From NCBI RefSeq assembly GCF_016756315.1, contig NZ_AP024235.1, positions 3,534,001 to 3,598,000 on the forward strand: a stretch of 64,000 nt of DNA, written 5' to 3'. The stretch's first letter is position 1. Each line of letters opens with the position of its first letter. Below the pieces are notes generated by a model that was not told the origin of the DNA, searched no databases, and saw only the letters and a list, made by a program, of their open reading frames with translations. A program made the translations under genes and the position numbers. Of the stretch, positions 17,879 to 27,645 are shown one piece after another. The DNA comes from Alteromonas sp. KC3 (GTDB lineage: Bacteria; Pseudomonadota; Gammaproteobacteria; Enterobacterales; Alteromonadaceae).

Positions 17879-17898
17879 AGGGCTTTTAGCCCTTTTAA
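17875..17898 (-). terminator. Terminator hairpin downstream of the small membrane protein gene
   Basis: A 9-bp stem AAAAGGGCT/AGCCCTTTT with a 3-base loop (17876-17896). T-runs lie on either side depending on strand, and it is 24 bases past the stop of the gene at 17922-18338. Confidence 0.75.
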
Positions 17899-17921
17899 TA
17901 AGTTACTGCTTTAAAGGCGTG

Positions 17922-18338
17922 TCAGGATGATTTTAGCCAGTCGAAAAGTCCAAGCGAGAAACTTTCAAATAGATTGATACCCAAAAGTGATTTTATGATG
18001 TAGAGCGCAACGAGGCCTAACAAACTCAATATCATGACAGTTAATGTGGCAATAAGAAAAAGCGACGCCGCTGCAAAGGCCTTTTCTTTCGCCGTAAGTG
18101 GGCGTCTGTTTTTCCCTGCCAGAAAGACAAGATAAAAACTCCATGGCAAAAACGGGAATTTGACCGTAGCGCGCATATCAATGCTATGCACACGACCACC
18201 ACGCAGGCCCACAACGCGTGCAAGTGCCAGCTGTTGCTCTACAGTGAAGCTTTGTGCAATATGCGGCTCCATACGCTGCATAAGACTTTTCACTGTAGGG
18301 TCGTGCATTGGGTGTGACTGCTCACTACTTTTTGACAT
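17922..18338 (-). CDS. Hypothetical small membrane protein
   Basis: A 138-residue protein that I do not recognise firmly. The N-terminal half is hydrophilic (FTVEQQLALARVVGLRGGRVHSIDMR), followed by FPFLPWSFYLVFLAGKNRRPLTAKEK. The C-terminal half holds one long or two short hydrophobic helices (about residues 88-122) and an amphipathic end. It lies between the sugar transferase gene and the sigma54 regulator gene, all on the same strand, but has its own terminator. A role in the polysaccharide module is possible from position only. Confidence 0.6.
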   Translation of the reverse strand: MSKSSEQSHPMHDPTVKSLMQRMEPHIAQSFTVEQQLALARVVGLRGGRVHSIDMRATVKFPFLPWSFYLVFLAGKNRRPLTAKEKAFAAASLFLIATLTVMILSLLGLVALYIIKSLLGINLFESFSLGLFDWLKSS

Positions 18339-18400
18339 ACGCCCCCCTTTTCGCTTAGGTAAATAGGCAAGTATTTAACAACACGTACCGACCAAACGCC

Positions 18401-19876
18401 CTACCACTGCTGAATTTTGCGATATAGTGTCGAGGGACTAACACCAAGCGCGTTGGCTGCTTTAACGACATTGTCTTCGTAATAAGCAATTGCATCCTGA
18501 ATTGCTTTGCGTTCAACATCCGCAAGCGTGTGGATATCACTTTCGTTCAGTGCAGGCGTCTCTTTACTGGACAGTGAAGCAGCAGACTCATAAGGTTCCT
18601 CGGCAATCGCAGTCTCATGAGACGCTGCATCTATTGACCCGCATTCCTGTTCAGCAACCGTTTGGATACGCGCTTGCTCTACAGGAAGCTGAGACGCTAA
18701 CATGCTTGCTGTCAGCAATGGACCGTCGTTCATTACCACACAACTGTGGATTAAATTTTGAAGCTGGCGTACGTTGCCAGGCCAAGAAAACTTACGCAGC
18801 AGTGCTTTTGCATCATCAGAAAAGCCAGAGAACATCTTACTTTCTTCTGACATATAGCAACGCATAAAATGATTTGCTAACAGCAACACATCATCTCCAC
18901 GTTCCCGCAATGGTGGTAAATGAAGAGCTATCACGTTTAACCTGTAAAACAGATCTTCTCGCAAATGCCCATCTTTTATTGCCTCAAGGGGTTGCCGATT
19001 GGTCGCGGCGATAAAGCGCACATTCACTTTTTCCAGCTTGCCCGAGCCTACCCGCTGAAATGTGCCTGTTTGAATAAAGCGCAGAATTTTTGCCTGCAAC
19101 CCCATGTCCATTTCGCCGAGTTCATCTAAAAATAACGTGCCATTATCAGCTTGCGTTGCTGCACCGTCACGATTTGAAACTGCACCAGAAAATGCACCTT
19201 TTACATGACCAAAAATTTCCGACTCCATTAACTCAGAGGGAATAGCGGCGCAGTTAAGCGCCACAAAATTGTCGTGTTTGCGCTTACTTAGGTTATGTAT
19301 AGCAGAGGCTGCTACTTCTTTACCCACGCCACTTTCACCGGTGATAAATACCGAGGCCGAGCTTGGCGCTGCCTTTTCAATAATCGAATACACATTTTTG
19401 AGCGCTTTTGACTCACCAATAAAACCTTCAACCGTGCGCTTTCTTCGTGACTCAGCCTTAACCAGTGCTGTACGCAACATGCTGCGCTCGATTAATGTCT
19501 TGCGCATTTTCACGGCTTGACCAATAACAAGCTCAAGCCGTGTATCGTCCCATGGTTTTTTAAGATAGCTCCATACATTAGCTTCGTTCACGGCGTCTAA
19601 AACATGTTCTGCCTCGCTGTGCGCCGTTAGCATTATGCGAATTGTCTCAGGTGCTGAATGAGAAAGCTGCTTAAGAAATTCGGTACCACTCATACCAGGC
19701 ATAGATAAATCGCTGATAACGATGTCATAAGTTTTGTTTTGACACGCTTCAAGCCCAGCTTCTCCGCTACTTGCCGTATCAATATTGGAGGGTATCAGGC
19801 ACTCTAAAGTACGTTTAAGCGCGCGCTGGACGGCTACTTCGTCATCAACCAATAAGATATCTAATTTATCTGTCAT
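18401..19876 (-). CDS. Sigma54-dependent response regulator (NtrC/AtoC type)
   Basis: Transcription activator of 491 residues. The receiver (1-125) has phospho-acceptor Asp56 in VISDLSMPG. The AAA+ domain (about 150-390) has Walker A GESGVGKE (180-187) and Walker B GTLFLDE (247-252). The sigma54-contact loop reads GAFSGA (227-232) in place of the usual GAFTGA. The C-terminal Fis-type helix-turn-helix includes VVKAANALGVSPSTLYRK. It overlaps the histidine kinase gene by four bases (ATGA), so the two form one system. Two sigma54 promoters at the neighbouring polysaccharide genes are the most likely targets. Confidence 0.93.
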   Translation of the reverse strand: MTDKLDILLVDDEVAVQRALKRTLECLIPSNIDTASSGEAGLEACQNKTYDIVISDLSMPGMSGTEFLKQLSHSAPETIRIMLTAHSEAEHVLDAVNEANVWSYLKKPWDDTRLELVIGQAVKMRKTLIERSMLRTALVKAESRRKRTVEGFIGESKALKNVYSIIEKAAPSSASVFITGESGVGKEVAASAIHNLSKRKHDNFVALNCAAIPSELMESEIFGHVKGAFSGAVSNRDGAATQADNGTLFLDELGEMDMGLQAKILRFIQTGTFQRVGSGKLEKVNVRFIAATNRQPLEAIKDGHLREDLFYRLNVIALHLPPLRERGDDVLLLANHFMRCYMSEESKMFSGFSDDAKALLRKFSWPGNVRQLQNLIHSCVVMNDGPLLTASMLASQLPVEQARIQTVAEQECGSIDAASHETAIAEEPYESAASLSSKETPALNESDIHTLADVERKAIQDAIAYYEDNVVKAANALGVSPSTLYRKIQQW

Positions 19877-21330
19877 TCCATCGCCTCTGCATTTACTGCT
19901 GTCATTACCTTAGGCAGCGCTATTGTGAAGCACGTCCCCTGCCCCAACTCAGACTCCACATCAAGTGAGCCTCCATGGGCCTCTACAATGCTTTTTGATA
20001 TAGCCAGCCCCAGCCCCGTGCCTTTTCCTACCTCTTTAGTGGTAAAAAACGGTGAGAAAATTTTAGCCATATTTTCTTTGCTTATACCGACGCCATTGTC
20101 TTTAACGTGGATACACACACTATCAACGTGCTCGTCAACACTAATAGTTACACTGCCGCTGTTTTCGGTAGCGTGAAGTGCATTTATCGTTATATTTAGA
20201 AGCACCTGCTCTAGCTCGCCAAGATTAGCATTTACATTTGCGCTACCACTTGCGTACTCGACATCAATACGCTGGCTGTTCTGTTTACTAAACGATGCCA
20301 TTTTAACCACATTACTTACAACATCATTTACATTCACAGCAGAAAGTTCATCTGCTCCGGTATGAACAAATTTTCGCAAACTATCACTTATCTTGCTAAG
20401 CCTGTCTATTCCATCCATGTTATCTTGCAACACTTCAGCAATCGTTTCTTCAAGGCGAACCAAATTGTTATTTTGAATGGCATCACCAGCCTCAGTGCCT
20501 TCATACTGCTCGGCAATTTGCTTCAAACCACTAATAGCCGGAAGCAATGCTTGTTTTAAGTACCGGTTATTTGCCGATATAAACGCAAGAGGGTTATTGA
20601 TTTCGTGGGCAACACCACTGGCCAATAAGCCAAGAGAGGACATCCTATCTGCTATAGTAAGCTGCTTACGCGCGTCGGATAGCTCAACTTTGAGGCCGTC
20701 TATTTGCTCTGTATCGCTTTTATCATTCAGTTTTTCCAAGCTATGTCGAAGCTGGGCAATATGTGCGTCAAGCACGTAAAGCTTTTCCTCATCAATAGCT
20801 GCTGAATCTATGAGCATGGCAAGCCACCCATCAACACCATCGACATAATGAAAATTGGAATAAACCAGCCACGTAGATAAATTATCGGCTTCAGGCGATG
20901 TTAGCTCTTGAATGCACCAATAAGGAAGAAGACCTTCAGTGTCAAACGGGATTAATTGCTCGATATCCGTTATTTGCGTGGTATTAAAGCTATTTCGAAT
21001 AACCCTTGGAGATTCGCATTGCATACCATTATTGGTATAAAAGCTCGCCGCAAATTTCGCGTCAGTAAACGTGGCGCAGAGTCCAAGTAAAGACTCTACC
21101 AAGGTTTGATTACTCTCTGCGCTGGTTGATTCAGTTGTTGATTTTACAAAGAACTCTATTTCTTGTTGTTTATGCTCAACTTCAGCAACAGCGTCTCGCA
21201 GCTTTTCGTTAGCAATAAAGGTCTTTTTTGCATAATCGTCGAGTAATTGTTCTGCAGACTCACGCGCTTTTTTCTCGCGCTCTAGCCGCCTTTTGAGGTG
21301 CGCAACTTCTTGCTCTAAACTCCGTTGCAT
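19873..21330 (-). CDS. Cytoplasmic histidine kinase paired with the sigma54 regulator
   Basis: A 485-residue sensor kinase without membrane helices, so it reads a cytoplasmic signal or partner. The first 60 residues form a charged coiled coil. Residues about 70-185 form an input domain I cannot name, resembling a GAF-like fold only in size. A second helical stretch leads to the H-box with His242 in GVAHEINNPLAF. ATPase boxes follow: N-box NALHATEN, G1 DNGVGIS and G2 GKGTGLGLAIS. It is the first gene of the two-gene operon with the regulator. Confidence 0.92.
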   Translation of the reverse strand: MQRSLEQEVAHLKRRLEREKKARESAEQLLDDYAKKTFIANEKLRDAVAEVEHKQQEIEFFVKSTTESTSAESNQTLVESLLGLCATFTDAKFAASFYTNNGMQCESPRVIRNSFNTTQITDIEQLIPFDTEGLLPYWCIQELTSPEADNLSTWLVYSNFHYVDGVDGWLAMLIDSAAIDEEKLYVLDAHIAQLRHSLEKLNDKSDTEQIDGLKVELSDARKQLTIADRMSSLGLLASGVAHEINNPLAFISANNRYLKQALLPAISGLKQIAEQYEGTEAGDAIQNNNLVRLEETIAEVLQDNMDGIDRLSKISDSLRKFVHTGADELSAVNVNDVVSNVVKMASFSKQNSQRIDVEYASGSANVNANLGELEQVLLNITINALHATENSGSVTISVDEHVDSVCIHVKDNGVGISKENMAKIFSPFFTTKEVGKGTGLGLAISKSIVEAHGGSLDVESELGQGTCFTIALPKVMTAVNAEAME

Positions 21331-21463
21331 ATCGACTTCCTATGAAAACAATGACCACTGATGCGTTATGTGTTTTTTCAGTTTAGATTAGAAACACACT
21401 TTGTACATAAGCCAAACGTATAAAGTCTTTGAAAAAAGAATAGTTTTTTATATTTCAAATAAA

Positions 21464-21498
21464 AAAAGCGACCTAGTCAGACAGGCTAGGTCGCTTTT
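21464..21498. terminator. Terminator downstream of minE (bidirectional form)
   Basis: A perfect 13-bp stem (21464-21476 with 21486-21498), with A/T runs at both ends, lies 25 bases past the minE stop. It ends the minCDE transcript and insulates the kinase gene. Confidence 0.85.
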
Positions 21499-21522
21499 AT
21501 AAATGAAGTATCAAATTGCTCG

Positions 21523-21780
21523 CTACTGTGAGTCAGGCAGCGTCACATTTAACTCTAAGACACTGCAATCATCGTTGTTATCAAGTTGAACCGAAACTTG
21601 GTCATCCGCGATAGTCACGTATTTCCTGATCACTTGAATGATCTCTTGTTGCATCATAGGAAGGTAATCAGGCTCGCTGCGTTTTTTGCGTTCGTGTGCA
21701 ACAATAATTTGTAAACGCTCTTTCGCCACTGCGGCTGTACTTGGTTTTTGCTTTTTCTTCAGCAGATCAAAAATGCCCAT
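21523..21780 (-). CDS. minE: Cell division topological specificity factor MinE
   Basis: Drives pole-to-pole oscillation of MinD so that the MinC inhibitor spares mid-cell. It has 85 residues, with the N-terminal membrane-targeting helix [10 protein letters not shown], the MinD-stimulating segment [13 protein letters not shown], and the C-terminal dimer domain. It overlaps the end of minD by one base and is last in minCDE. Confidence 0.97.
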   Translation of the reverse strand: MGIFDLLKKKQKPSTAAVAKERLQIIVAHERKKRSEPDYLPMMQQEIIQVIRKYVTIADDQVSVQLDNNDDCSVLELNVTLPDSQ

Positions 21781-22589
21781 TACTTCCCTCCCAATAAGCG
21801 TTTAAAGAATCCTTTCTTCTCGGCTTCAAGGAAACGATGCTCCACACTCTCGCCCAACAAACGCTTAACCGCGTCAGAGTATGCCTGCCCCGCGTTAGCT
21901 TCAGAATCTAAAATGACCGGCTGGCCTTGGTTAGACGCTTTAAGTACCGCTTCTGATTCTGGGATAACACCTAGAAGCGGAATAGCAAGGATTTCTTCTA
22001 CATCGGCAACACTAAGCATTTCTGCACTTTCTACGCGTGTTGGGTTGTAGCGCGTCAATAGCAAATGTTCTTTAACCGACTCACCTTTTTCTGCGCGCAA
22101 CGATTTGCTCTGTAAAATACCAAGAATACGGTCTGAATCTCGTACCGATGATACTTCTGGGTTTGTTACTACAATGGCTTCATCCGCAAAGTAAAGAGCC
22201 ATTTGTGCGCCTTGTTCAATACCTGCAGGTGAGTCACAAATAATGAAATCAAAGTCATTTTTAAGCTCATCTAGCACCGCTTGCACACCTTCAATGGTCA
22301 GTGCGTCTTTATCTCGCGTTTGAGATGCAGGTAAGATAAATAAGTTGTCAGTGCGCTTGTCTTTAATAAGCGCTTGTTTCAGCGTAGCTTCTTTATTAAT
22401 TACATTAACGAAGTCGTACACAACTCGGCGTTCACAGCCCATGATTAGGTCTAAGTTTCGAAGGCCTACATCGAAATCAATGACAACGGTTTTGTGTCCA
22501 GCTAACGCAAGGCCAGTACTAATTGCTGCGCTTGATGTTGTTTTACCAACGCCACCTTTACCCGATGTTACTACGATTATTTTTGCCAT
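21780..22589 (-). CDS. minD: Septum site-determining ATPase MinD
   Basis: Deviant Walker-type ATPase that binds the inner membrane in its ATP form and recruits MinC and MinE. It has 269 residues. The P-loop is [10 protein letters not shown] (residues 9-18), with the signature Lys11 and Lys16. The [10 protein letters not shown] switch and the C-terminal amphipathic membrane helix (KKGFFKRLL) are present. Confidence 0.97.
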   Translation of the reverse strand: MAKIIVVTSGKGGVGKTTSSAAISTGLALAGHKTVVIDFDVGLRNLDLIMGCERRVVYDFVNVINKEATLKQALIKDKRTDNLFILPASQTRDKDALTIEGVQAVLDELKNDFDFIICDSPAGIEQGAQMALYFADEAIVVTNPEVSSVRDSDRILGILQSKSLRAEKGESVKEHLLLTRYNPTRVESAEMLSVADVEEILAIPLLGVIPESEAVLKASNQGQPVILDSEANAGQAYSDAVKRLLGESVEHRFLEAEKKGFFKRLLGGK

Positions 22590-22644
22590 CTATTAATTCC
22601 TATTTTTCACACAGCACATTTTTAGCGCGATTGTTTTAACGTTT

Positions 22645-23403
22645 TTATGCCAAAGGCACTATGCGTAATGTTTCTTCTTCTAAATACACTTGAGCAGGCT
22701 TTTTCCAGCAGTCACCTTTAACCGATTCATGCATAATAAACTGCCCAGCAATTGAAATAAGCTCTGCATCGAGCGCCTGACAATACACGCGAGCTTGTGT
22801 ATTACCTTTAACACCTGCGAGCGCTCTTCCTCGTAGTGTGCCATACACGTGTATATTGCCATCAGCAAGCAATTCAGCGCCTTCACTCACCGACGCAGTT
22901 ACAATTAAATCACTTCCCTCTGCATACACTTGTTGCCCAGAACGCACTGGACGAGCCACTACTTTTGCTGGCTTAAATAGTGCAACTTGTGGTTTAGCAA
23001 CTTGCGGTGCTATCTTGTCACTCGTTTCTTGACTATTTTTCTTGGTGTCGTCTTGAGTTGCAACGTCTACTCGCTGCGCCTTAAGCGCAGAATCAGTAAA
23101 TTTGCTTTGGCTAACATCTGCTAAGCCCAAGTCATTGATAATGGGTTTTAACTCCCCGACCTCACCTTTTACTGCCATCGGTTGCAACTGCAAGCGTCTA
23201 CATAGCGCTACCAGTAGTTCAAACTCTGTTGCCGCTAGCGGCTTCACTATGTGCAGTATGAGTGATGAGCGGGTAAAAAATTGAGGCGCACTTGCCACTT
23301 TTTGGCTTAACTGCGACTCAAAAACATCTGGTTCAAAATCTACTACTTCTAGCACAATGCTGGTTAGCGTTGTGCCTTTCATGCGAAAGCACGTTTCTGT
23401 CAT
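22645..23403 (-). CDS. minC: Septum site-determining protein MinC
   Basis: Inhibitor of FtsZ polymerisation, targeted by MinD. About 252 residues: an N-terminal FtsZ-inhibiting domain (to about residue 105), a Lys/Pro/Gln-rich linker, and a C-terminal beta-helical domain (ASVSEGAELLADGNIHVYGTLRGRALAG) that binds MinD. The ATG at 23403 is chosen over an in-frame start at 23460 because GGAAG lies upstream and the protein then begins MTETCFRMKG like its relatives. It is first in minCDE. Confidence 0.95.
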   Translation of the reverse strand: MTETCFRMKGTTLTSIVLEVVDFEPDVFESQLSQKVASAPQFFTRSSLILHIVKPLAATEFELLVALCRRLQLQPMAVKGEVGELKPIINDLGLADVSQSKFTDSALKAQRVDVATQDDTKKNSQETSDKIAPQVAKPQVALFKPAKVVARPVRSGQQVYAEGSDLIVTASVSEGAELLADGNIHVYGTLRGRALAGVKGNTQARVYCQALDAELISIAGQFIMHESVKGDCWKKPAQVYLEEETLRIVPLA

Positions 23404-23620
23404 TTGTTCTTCCCGAAAAGGCTCTGTAACCTCACAACCTTTACATACATTAAAGGCCAAGCCTGTTTATGACGTCACTGTATCAAAAATCCTTTCTACG
23501 GCAACTGTTAAGCAGCGAGAAAGCATGAATAAGCGAAGAACGTGCCAACAACCGGTCATATAATAACCAACCCCATCCTACTAATTGCTAGCAGGCTGAA
23601 ATAAACAAAATAAAACGGTA

Positions 23621-25006
23621 TTAATCTAGGGGCTGTTTTGACGTTAATTTTGTTGGGTCTAGCAACGCTTCAAGCTCGTCTTTTGGGATATCAGTCATGC
23701 GTGCAGCCACCTCTACCACTGGCTTTTTCTCTTTATAGGCGGCTTTGGCAATCTCTGCGGCTTTTGCATAGCCAATGATAGGGTTTAACGCCGTTACTAA
23801 TACTGGATTTTTATATAACGACGACGCTAAGTTGTCTTGATTCACAGAAAAGTCGCGAATTGCTTTCTCGCCCAAGGCAACTGCACTGTTGGTGATTAGC
23901 GACAAACTTGTCAGAAGGTTATTAGCTATCAAGGGAAGCATAACGTTTAACTCGAAGTTTCCAGACTGACCTGCTATCGAAATTGTAGTGTCATTGCCCA
24001 TCACTTGCGCGGCGGCCATCGCGACCGCTTCTGGAATTACTGGATTTACTTTTCCTGGCATAATGGATGAGCCTGGTTGAAGCGCTGGTAGTGTAATTTC
24101 ACCTAAGCCCGCCAATGGCCCTGAATTCATCCACCGCAGGTCATTAGCTATCTTCATTAATGTAACCGCAATTCCTTTGAGCACTCCCGACAGGGCTACC
24201 GCCGTGTCTTGTGCGCTTATTAAGGCAAAGCAATCTTGTGCCGGTGTAAATTCAAGCCCGGTTAACTGCGATAGTACATCACAAAAAGTCGTCGCAAACT
24301 CAGGATGGGAGTTCACCCCTGTTCCTACCGCAGTACCGCCTTGGGCTAACGTATGTAAGGGAGCTTGCAGGGTCTTTAGATGCCAGCGATGTTGCTTTAA
24401 CTGCGATGCCCACGCCGTAATACTCTGATCCATTCTAACTGGCATAGCATCCATAAGATGGGTGCGCCCCGTCTTACAATAAGCACTAAGGGTTTGGGCT
24501 TTGTCTTCTATTATCTTTATGAGTATATCTAGGGCTGGCACTAATTCATTGCTTACCTCTATTGCAGCACTAACATGAATAGCGGTAGGAATAACGTCGT
24601 TTGAACTTTGCCCTAAATTAACGTGGTCATTGGGGTGTACATTGCTATCAGATTGTTTACTCGCCAAATACGCGATAACTTCATTAGCATTCATGTTAGA
24701 GCTCGTACCCGAGCCCGTTTGAAACACATCTACCGGAAAGTGTTTCATGATGTTAGCGTTACTTAACAGGCTGTCACACCCATCAATTATTGCTTGTGCG
24801 CGTGTATCGTCTAACACACCCAATTTCTGGTTAGCGCGAGCGGCGGCTTTTTTAATGGTAATAAGCGCACGAACAAACGCTTCTGGCATGGCCTGCCCGC
24901 TTATAGGGAAGTTCTCTATTGCACGTTGGGTTTGCGCACCGTACAGAGCGTCCACCGGCACGGCCAACTCCCCCATACTGTCTTTTTCTATTCGCGTTTC
25001 TGCCAT
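23621..25006 (-). CDS. fumC: Class II fumarate hydratase
   Basis: Iron-independent fumarase of the TCA cycle, converting fumarate to malate. At 461 residues it has the usual length. Motifs seen: SGTSSNMNANEVIA, TGRTHLMDAMPVRM, and the superfamily signature GSSIMPGKVNP with the catalytic serine. These favour fumarase over aspartase. The gene stands alone; no clear terminator hairpin was seen after it. Confidence 0.95.
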   Translation of the reverse strand: MAETRIEKDSMGELAVPVDALYGAQTQRAIENFPISGQAMPEAFVRALITIKKAAARANQKLGVLDDTRAQAIIDGCDSLLSNANIMKHFPVDVFQTGSGTSSNMNANEVIAYLASKQSDSNVHPNDHVNLGQSSNDVIPTAIHVSAAIEVSNELVPALDILIKIIEDKAQTLSAYCKTGRTHLMDAMPVRMDQSITAWASQLKQHRWHLKTLQAPLHTLAQGGTAVGTGVNSHPEFATTFCDVLSQLTGLEFTPAQDCFALISAQDTAVALSGVLKGIAVTLMKIANDLRWMNSGPLAGLGEITLPALQPGSSIMPGKVNPVIPEAVAMAAAQVMGNDTTISIAGQSGNFELNVMLPLIANNLLTSLSLITNSAVALGEKAIRDFSVNQDNLASSLYKNPVLVTALNPIIGYAKAAEIAKAAYKEKKPVVEVAARMTDIPKDELEALLDPTKLTSKQPLD

Positions 25007-25066
25007 CGTCGTTTCCTTACCTATCAGAGCGTATTGTTCTTTTATAGGTAAAAAACAGCGATACGA

Positions 25067-25774
25067 TCATTCTAGCTCTACGGCGAGCGCTTGCTCCCAC
25101 GGGACACTTAATTCAAACGTTTCTTTGCGCGTTTTGTATTGATACACCGATGATGAAAACAAAATGGTGTCGGGCTCAAAGCCCTCAGGTAGTACTATTT
25201 CTACATTAATTGCTTGGAAAAAACGAAAGCGGTACTTGATATCCTCAGACAGGAAGAGGGCTTCGCCTGATTTAAGCCTAAGTTCACGGCCCTCTTTCGT
25301 GCCTTGCAGACTCACTTTCAAATTGCCGTTAATCACTGTTTTTTGTTGACGAGATTGCAACAGCACCATACGAAGTTGAAAGCGATTCTTATCAATTTTG
25401 AATACTTCAACGCCTTCGATAGCCAGCATGGCTTCAGATTTTTCAGGCGCCATAACGCGTTCATAAAACGTCAGCAACTCTTGCTGTGCTTCTAGTTCTC
25501 TTTTTTGCTCACTCACTTTTTTAGTCATTGAATCTGTTTCACGCTTTGCTAGTTCTAGCGCTACTTCAAGTTGATTAACTTGTGTAGTCAGCGTGTTGTT
25601 TTCATTTGACAAAATGGCAATAGTTTCATTTTGTGCCGCCACTTTTTTGCTATCGCCTTGGTCAACAACGCGTGCTAGTTGATAACCAAATATCACCATT
25701 GCAGATAGCGCAATGGCGACGATGAAAGTCCATTTGTAGTTACCTACGATTTGTTTTAATTGATCGGTTGTCAT
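25067..25774 (-). CDS. DUF6776-type membrane-anchored coiled-coil protein
   Basis: About 235 residues: one N-terminal transmembrane helix (about 14-34, WTFIVAIALSAMVIFGY), then a coiled coil (about 45-105, rich in Leu, Glu, Gln and Lys), then a beta-rich C-terminal domain. The topology suggests the C-terminus lies in the periplasm. It resembles proteins grouped as DUF6776 in marine gammaproteobacteria; the function is unknown. The ATG at 25774 is preferred over a GTG at 25810. It is divergent from the ClC gene. Confidence 0.7.
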   Translation of the reverse strand: MTTDQLKQIVGNYKWTFIVAIALSAMVIFGYQLARVVDQGDSKKVAAQNETIAILSNENNTLTTQVNQLEVALELAKRETDSMTKKVSEQKRELEAQQELLTFYERVMAPEKSEAMLAIEGVEVFKIDKNRFQLRMVLLQSRQQKTVINGNLKVSLQGTKEGRELRLKSGEALFLSEDIKYRFRFFQAINVEIVLPEGFEPDTILFSSSVYQYKTRKETFELSVPWEQALAVELE

Positions 25775-25967
25775 TATTGCAATTTTCCAACTACGCACCT
25801 TCAATACCACAGCGCACGTTAAAACACGGCTTGGCGGTGGTTTTATACGTCACCCAATATTAGTAATACTCGCACGAATAGGCGAACTCGACATAGAGCC
25901 TAAAACATTATGAAATTTAAGTGTTTATGGTAAGCTTCCAGTTACGTCGAATCTACTGTATCACATC

Positions 25968-27644
25968 ATGCGCTTGCAGGCTTTAAGAGAGGAAGTAGCT
26001 CACCCACGTACATCAGTGCAGTTGTGCGTGCTTGGCATTGTTGGGGGCACAAGTGCAGCGCTCATTATTATCCTATTTCGACTTTGCGTAGAATGGTTGC
26101 AAGCCACGGGCATTACTACATTGCAATCGTACTTAAAGCACGACTGGCTAGTGTGGCTCCTTATGCCGTTGATAAGCGTTGCGCTTATCTTGTTTATTGC
26201 TTTTTTAACCGGGTTCAAGCATTACCGCCTCGGCATTCCCTTTGTCATACATCGCGTTAAATACTTTTACGGCCATATTCCTTTCAGAACGACAATAAAT
26301 CAATTCTTTGGCGGCATGCTAGCACTCGCGGGTGGTTTTGTTGTTGGCCGCGAGGGCCCGAGTGTTCACATGGGCGCATCGGGAAGCAGCTTTTTAGGAC
26401 AGTGGCTTCGTTTACCTTACAACAGTATTCGTATTCTGGCGGGCTGTGGCATTGCCGCCGGTATTTCAGCGTCATTTAATACTCCATTCGCCGCGGTCAT
26501 TTTTGTGATGGAAGTTGTGTTACGAGAGTACAAAATTCATATCTTTGTTCCAGTAATGCTAGCTGCGGCATGCGGTTCAGTGCTGACGCGCATTGTATTT
26601 GGCGAAATTAACGAACTGTCTTTCTTGTCGTTTAATGCGTTCAGTCAATGGATGTATTTTTACTTGGTATTGCTCGGCATTTTGTTAGGCATGCTGGCAG
26701 TCTTGTTCAATAGCCAACTCATGCGCGTTATGACCTTATTTAGACCGGTTTCGATGGTCTGGCGTCTAGTATTGGCCGCCGTTATCACTGGTACTATCGG
26801 CATGTTTATCCCCGAAGCGCTAGGGGCAAACTTTGTTGATGTGGAGCACTTGTTTGACACTTCGCCCAGCACACTATTACTTGTATCAACACTGGTGTTT
26901 AAAGTTATATTGGCGGTCTTTGCAATTGGTCTCGGTATACCTGGCGGCATTATTGGCCCAGTAATGGTGATCGGCATGTTGGCGGGCGCCGTGTTATTAC
27001 TACCACTTTCTTATTTTATTGATGTTCCTGAGTTTACCAATAGTTTTGCCTTACTAGGTATCGCAGGCATGCTAACAGCCGTGTTGCACGCGCCTCTTGC
27101 GGCACTGTCTGCTGTGATGGAGCTCTCTTACAGCCCTCAAATTATCTTGCCCGCTATGCTTGTCATTGTGCCAGCCTACGTAACGTCTACCCAATTTTTT
27201 GGCAACCGCTCAATATTCATCAGACAGCTTGATTATCAAAACCTGCCCTATGCAATTTCTTCAATTCGTGAAGCATTAGAAAAAACCGGGGTACTTGCAG
27301 CGATGAACACCGACTACAAACTGTTTCACGACGCACCAGAAAAGGCATTAACGGATTTTCTTGAGAAAAACCCGACGACCATTGTTATTCAAAAATCAAA
27401 ATTTGAAATAGATGTGCAGTATAAACTGGTCCAATACAACGTAAGCTTAGAACACGATGCCACCGCATTAAGTTATTACCAGATGGAAGGCATTAACGCA
27501 CAGTCAACACTTCACGAAGTTTACGAACATCTTAAAAACTCGCGTTCTGGCGCAGTGTATATTTACGATCAGGAACTAAACGATATTATTGGCGTTATTA
27601 CGTGGAATATATTGCAAAGTTTCTTACAAAAGGCCCAATACTAG
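25968..27644 (+). CDS. ClC family chloride channel/transporter, variant selectivity residues
   Basis: A 558-residue membrane protein with the ClC fold. The gating glutamate is kept (Glu129 in GREGP), as are FNTPFA and PGGIIGP. Departures from E. coli ClcA are visible: the GSGIP chloride-site motif reads RLGIP (Leu88 at the central serine position), the proton-path glutamate next to the conserved Glu182 is Val183, and GGIFAP reads GGIIGP. The cytoplasmic C-terminus (about 430-558) looks like a degenerate CBS pair (SGAVYIYDQELNDIIGVI). The transported ion and mechanism cannot be assumed. hemJ starts one base after the stop. Confidence 0.88.
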   Translation: MRLQALREEVAHPRTSVQLCVLGIVGGTSAALIIILFRLCVEWLQATGITTLQSYLKHDWLVWLLMPLISVALILFIAFLTGFKHYRLGIPFVIHRVKYFYGHIPFRTTINQFFGGMLALAGGFVVGREGPSVHMGASGSSFLGQWLRLPYNSIRILAGCGIAAGISASFNTPFAAVIFVMEVVLREYKIHIFVPVMLAAACGSVLTRIVFGEINELSFLSFNAFSQWMYFYLVLLGILLGMLAVLFNSQLMRVMTLFRPVSMVWRLVLAAVITGTIGMFIPEALGANFVDVEHLFDTSPSTLLLVSTLVFKVILAVFAIGLGIPGGIIGPVMVIGMLAGAVLLLPLSYFIDVPEFTNSFALLGIAGMLTAVLHAPLAALSAVMELSYSPQIILPAMLVIVPAYVTSTQFFGNRSIFIRQLDYQNLPYAISSIREALEKTGVLAAMNTDYKLFHDAPEKALTDFLEKNPTTIVIQKSKFEIDVQYKLVQYNVSLEHDATALSYYQMEGINAQSTLHEVYEHLKNSRSGAVYIYDQELNDIIGVITWNILQSFLQKAQY

Positions 27645-27645
27645 T

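Noticed and set aside
17704..17889. 61-codon open frame in the gap upstream of the sugar transferase gene
   Set aside because: Lys/Phe-rich translation of AT-rich DNA; overlaps the sigma54 promoter and terminator on the other strand.
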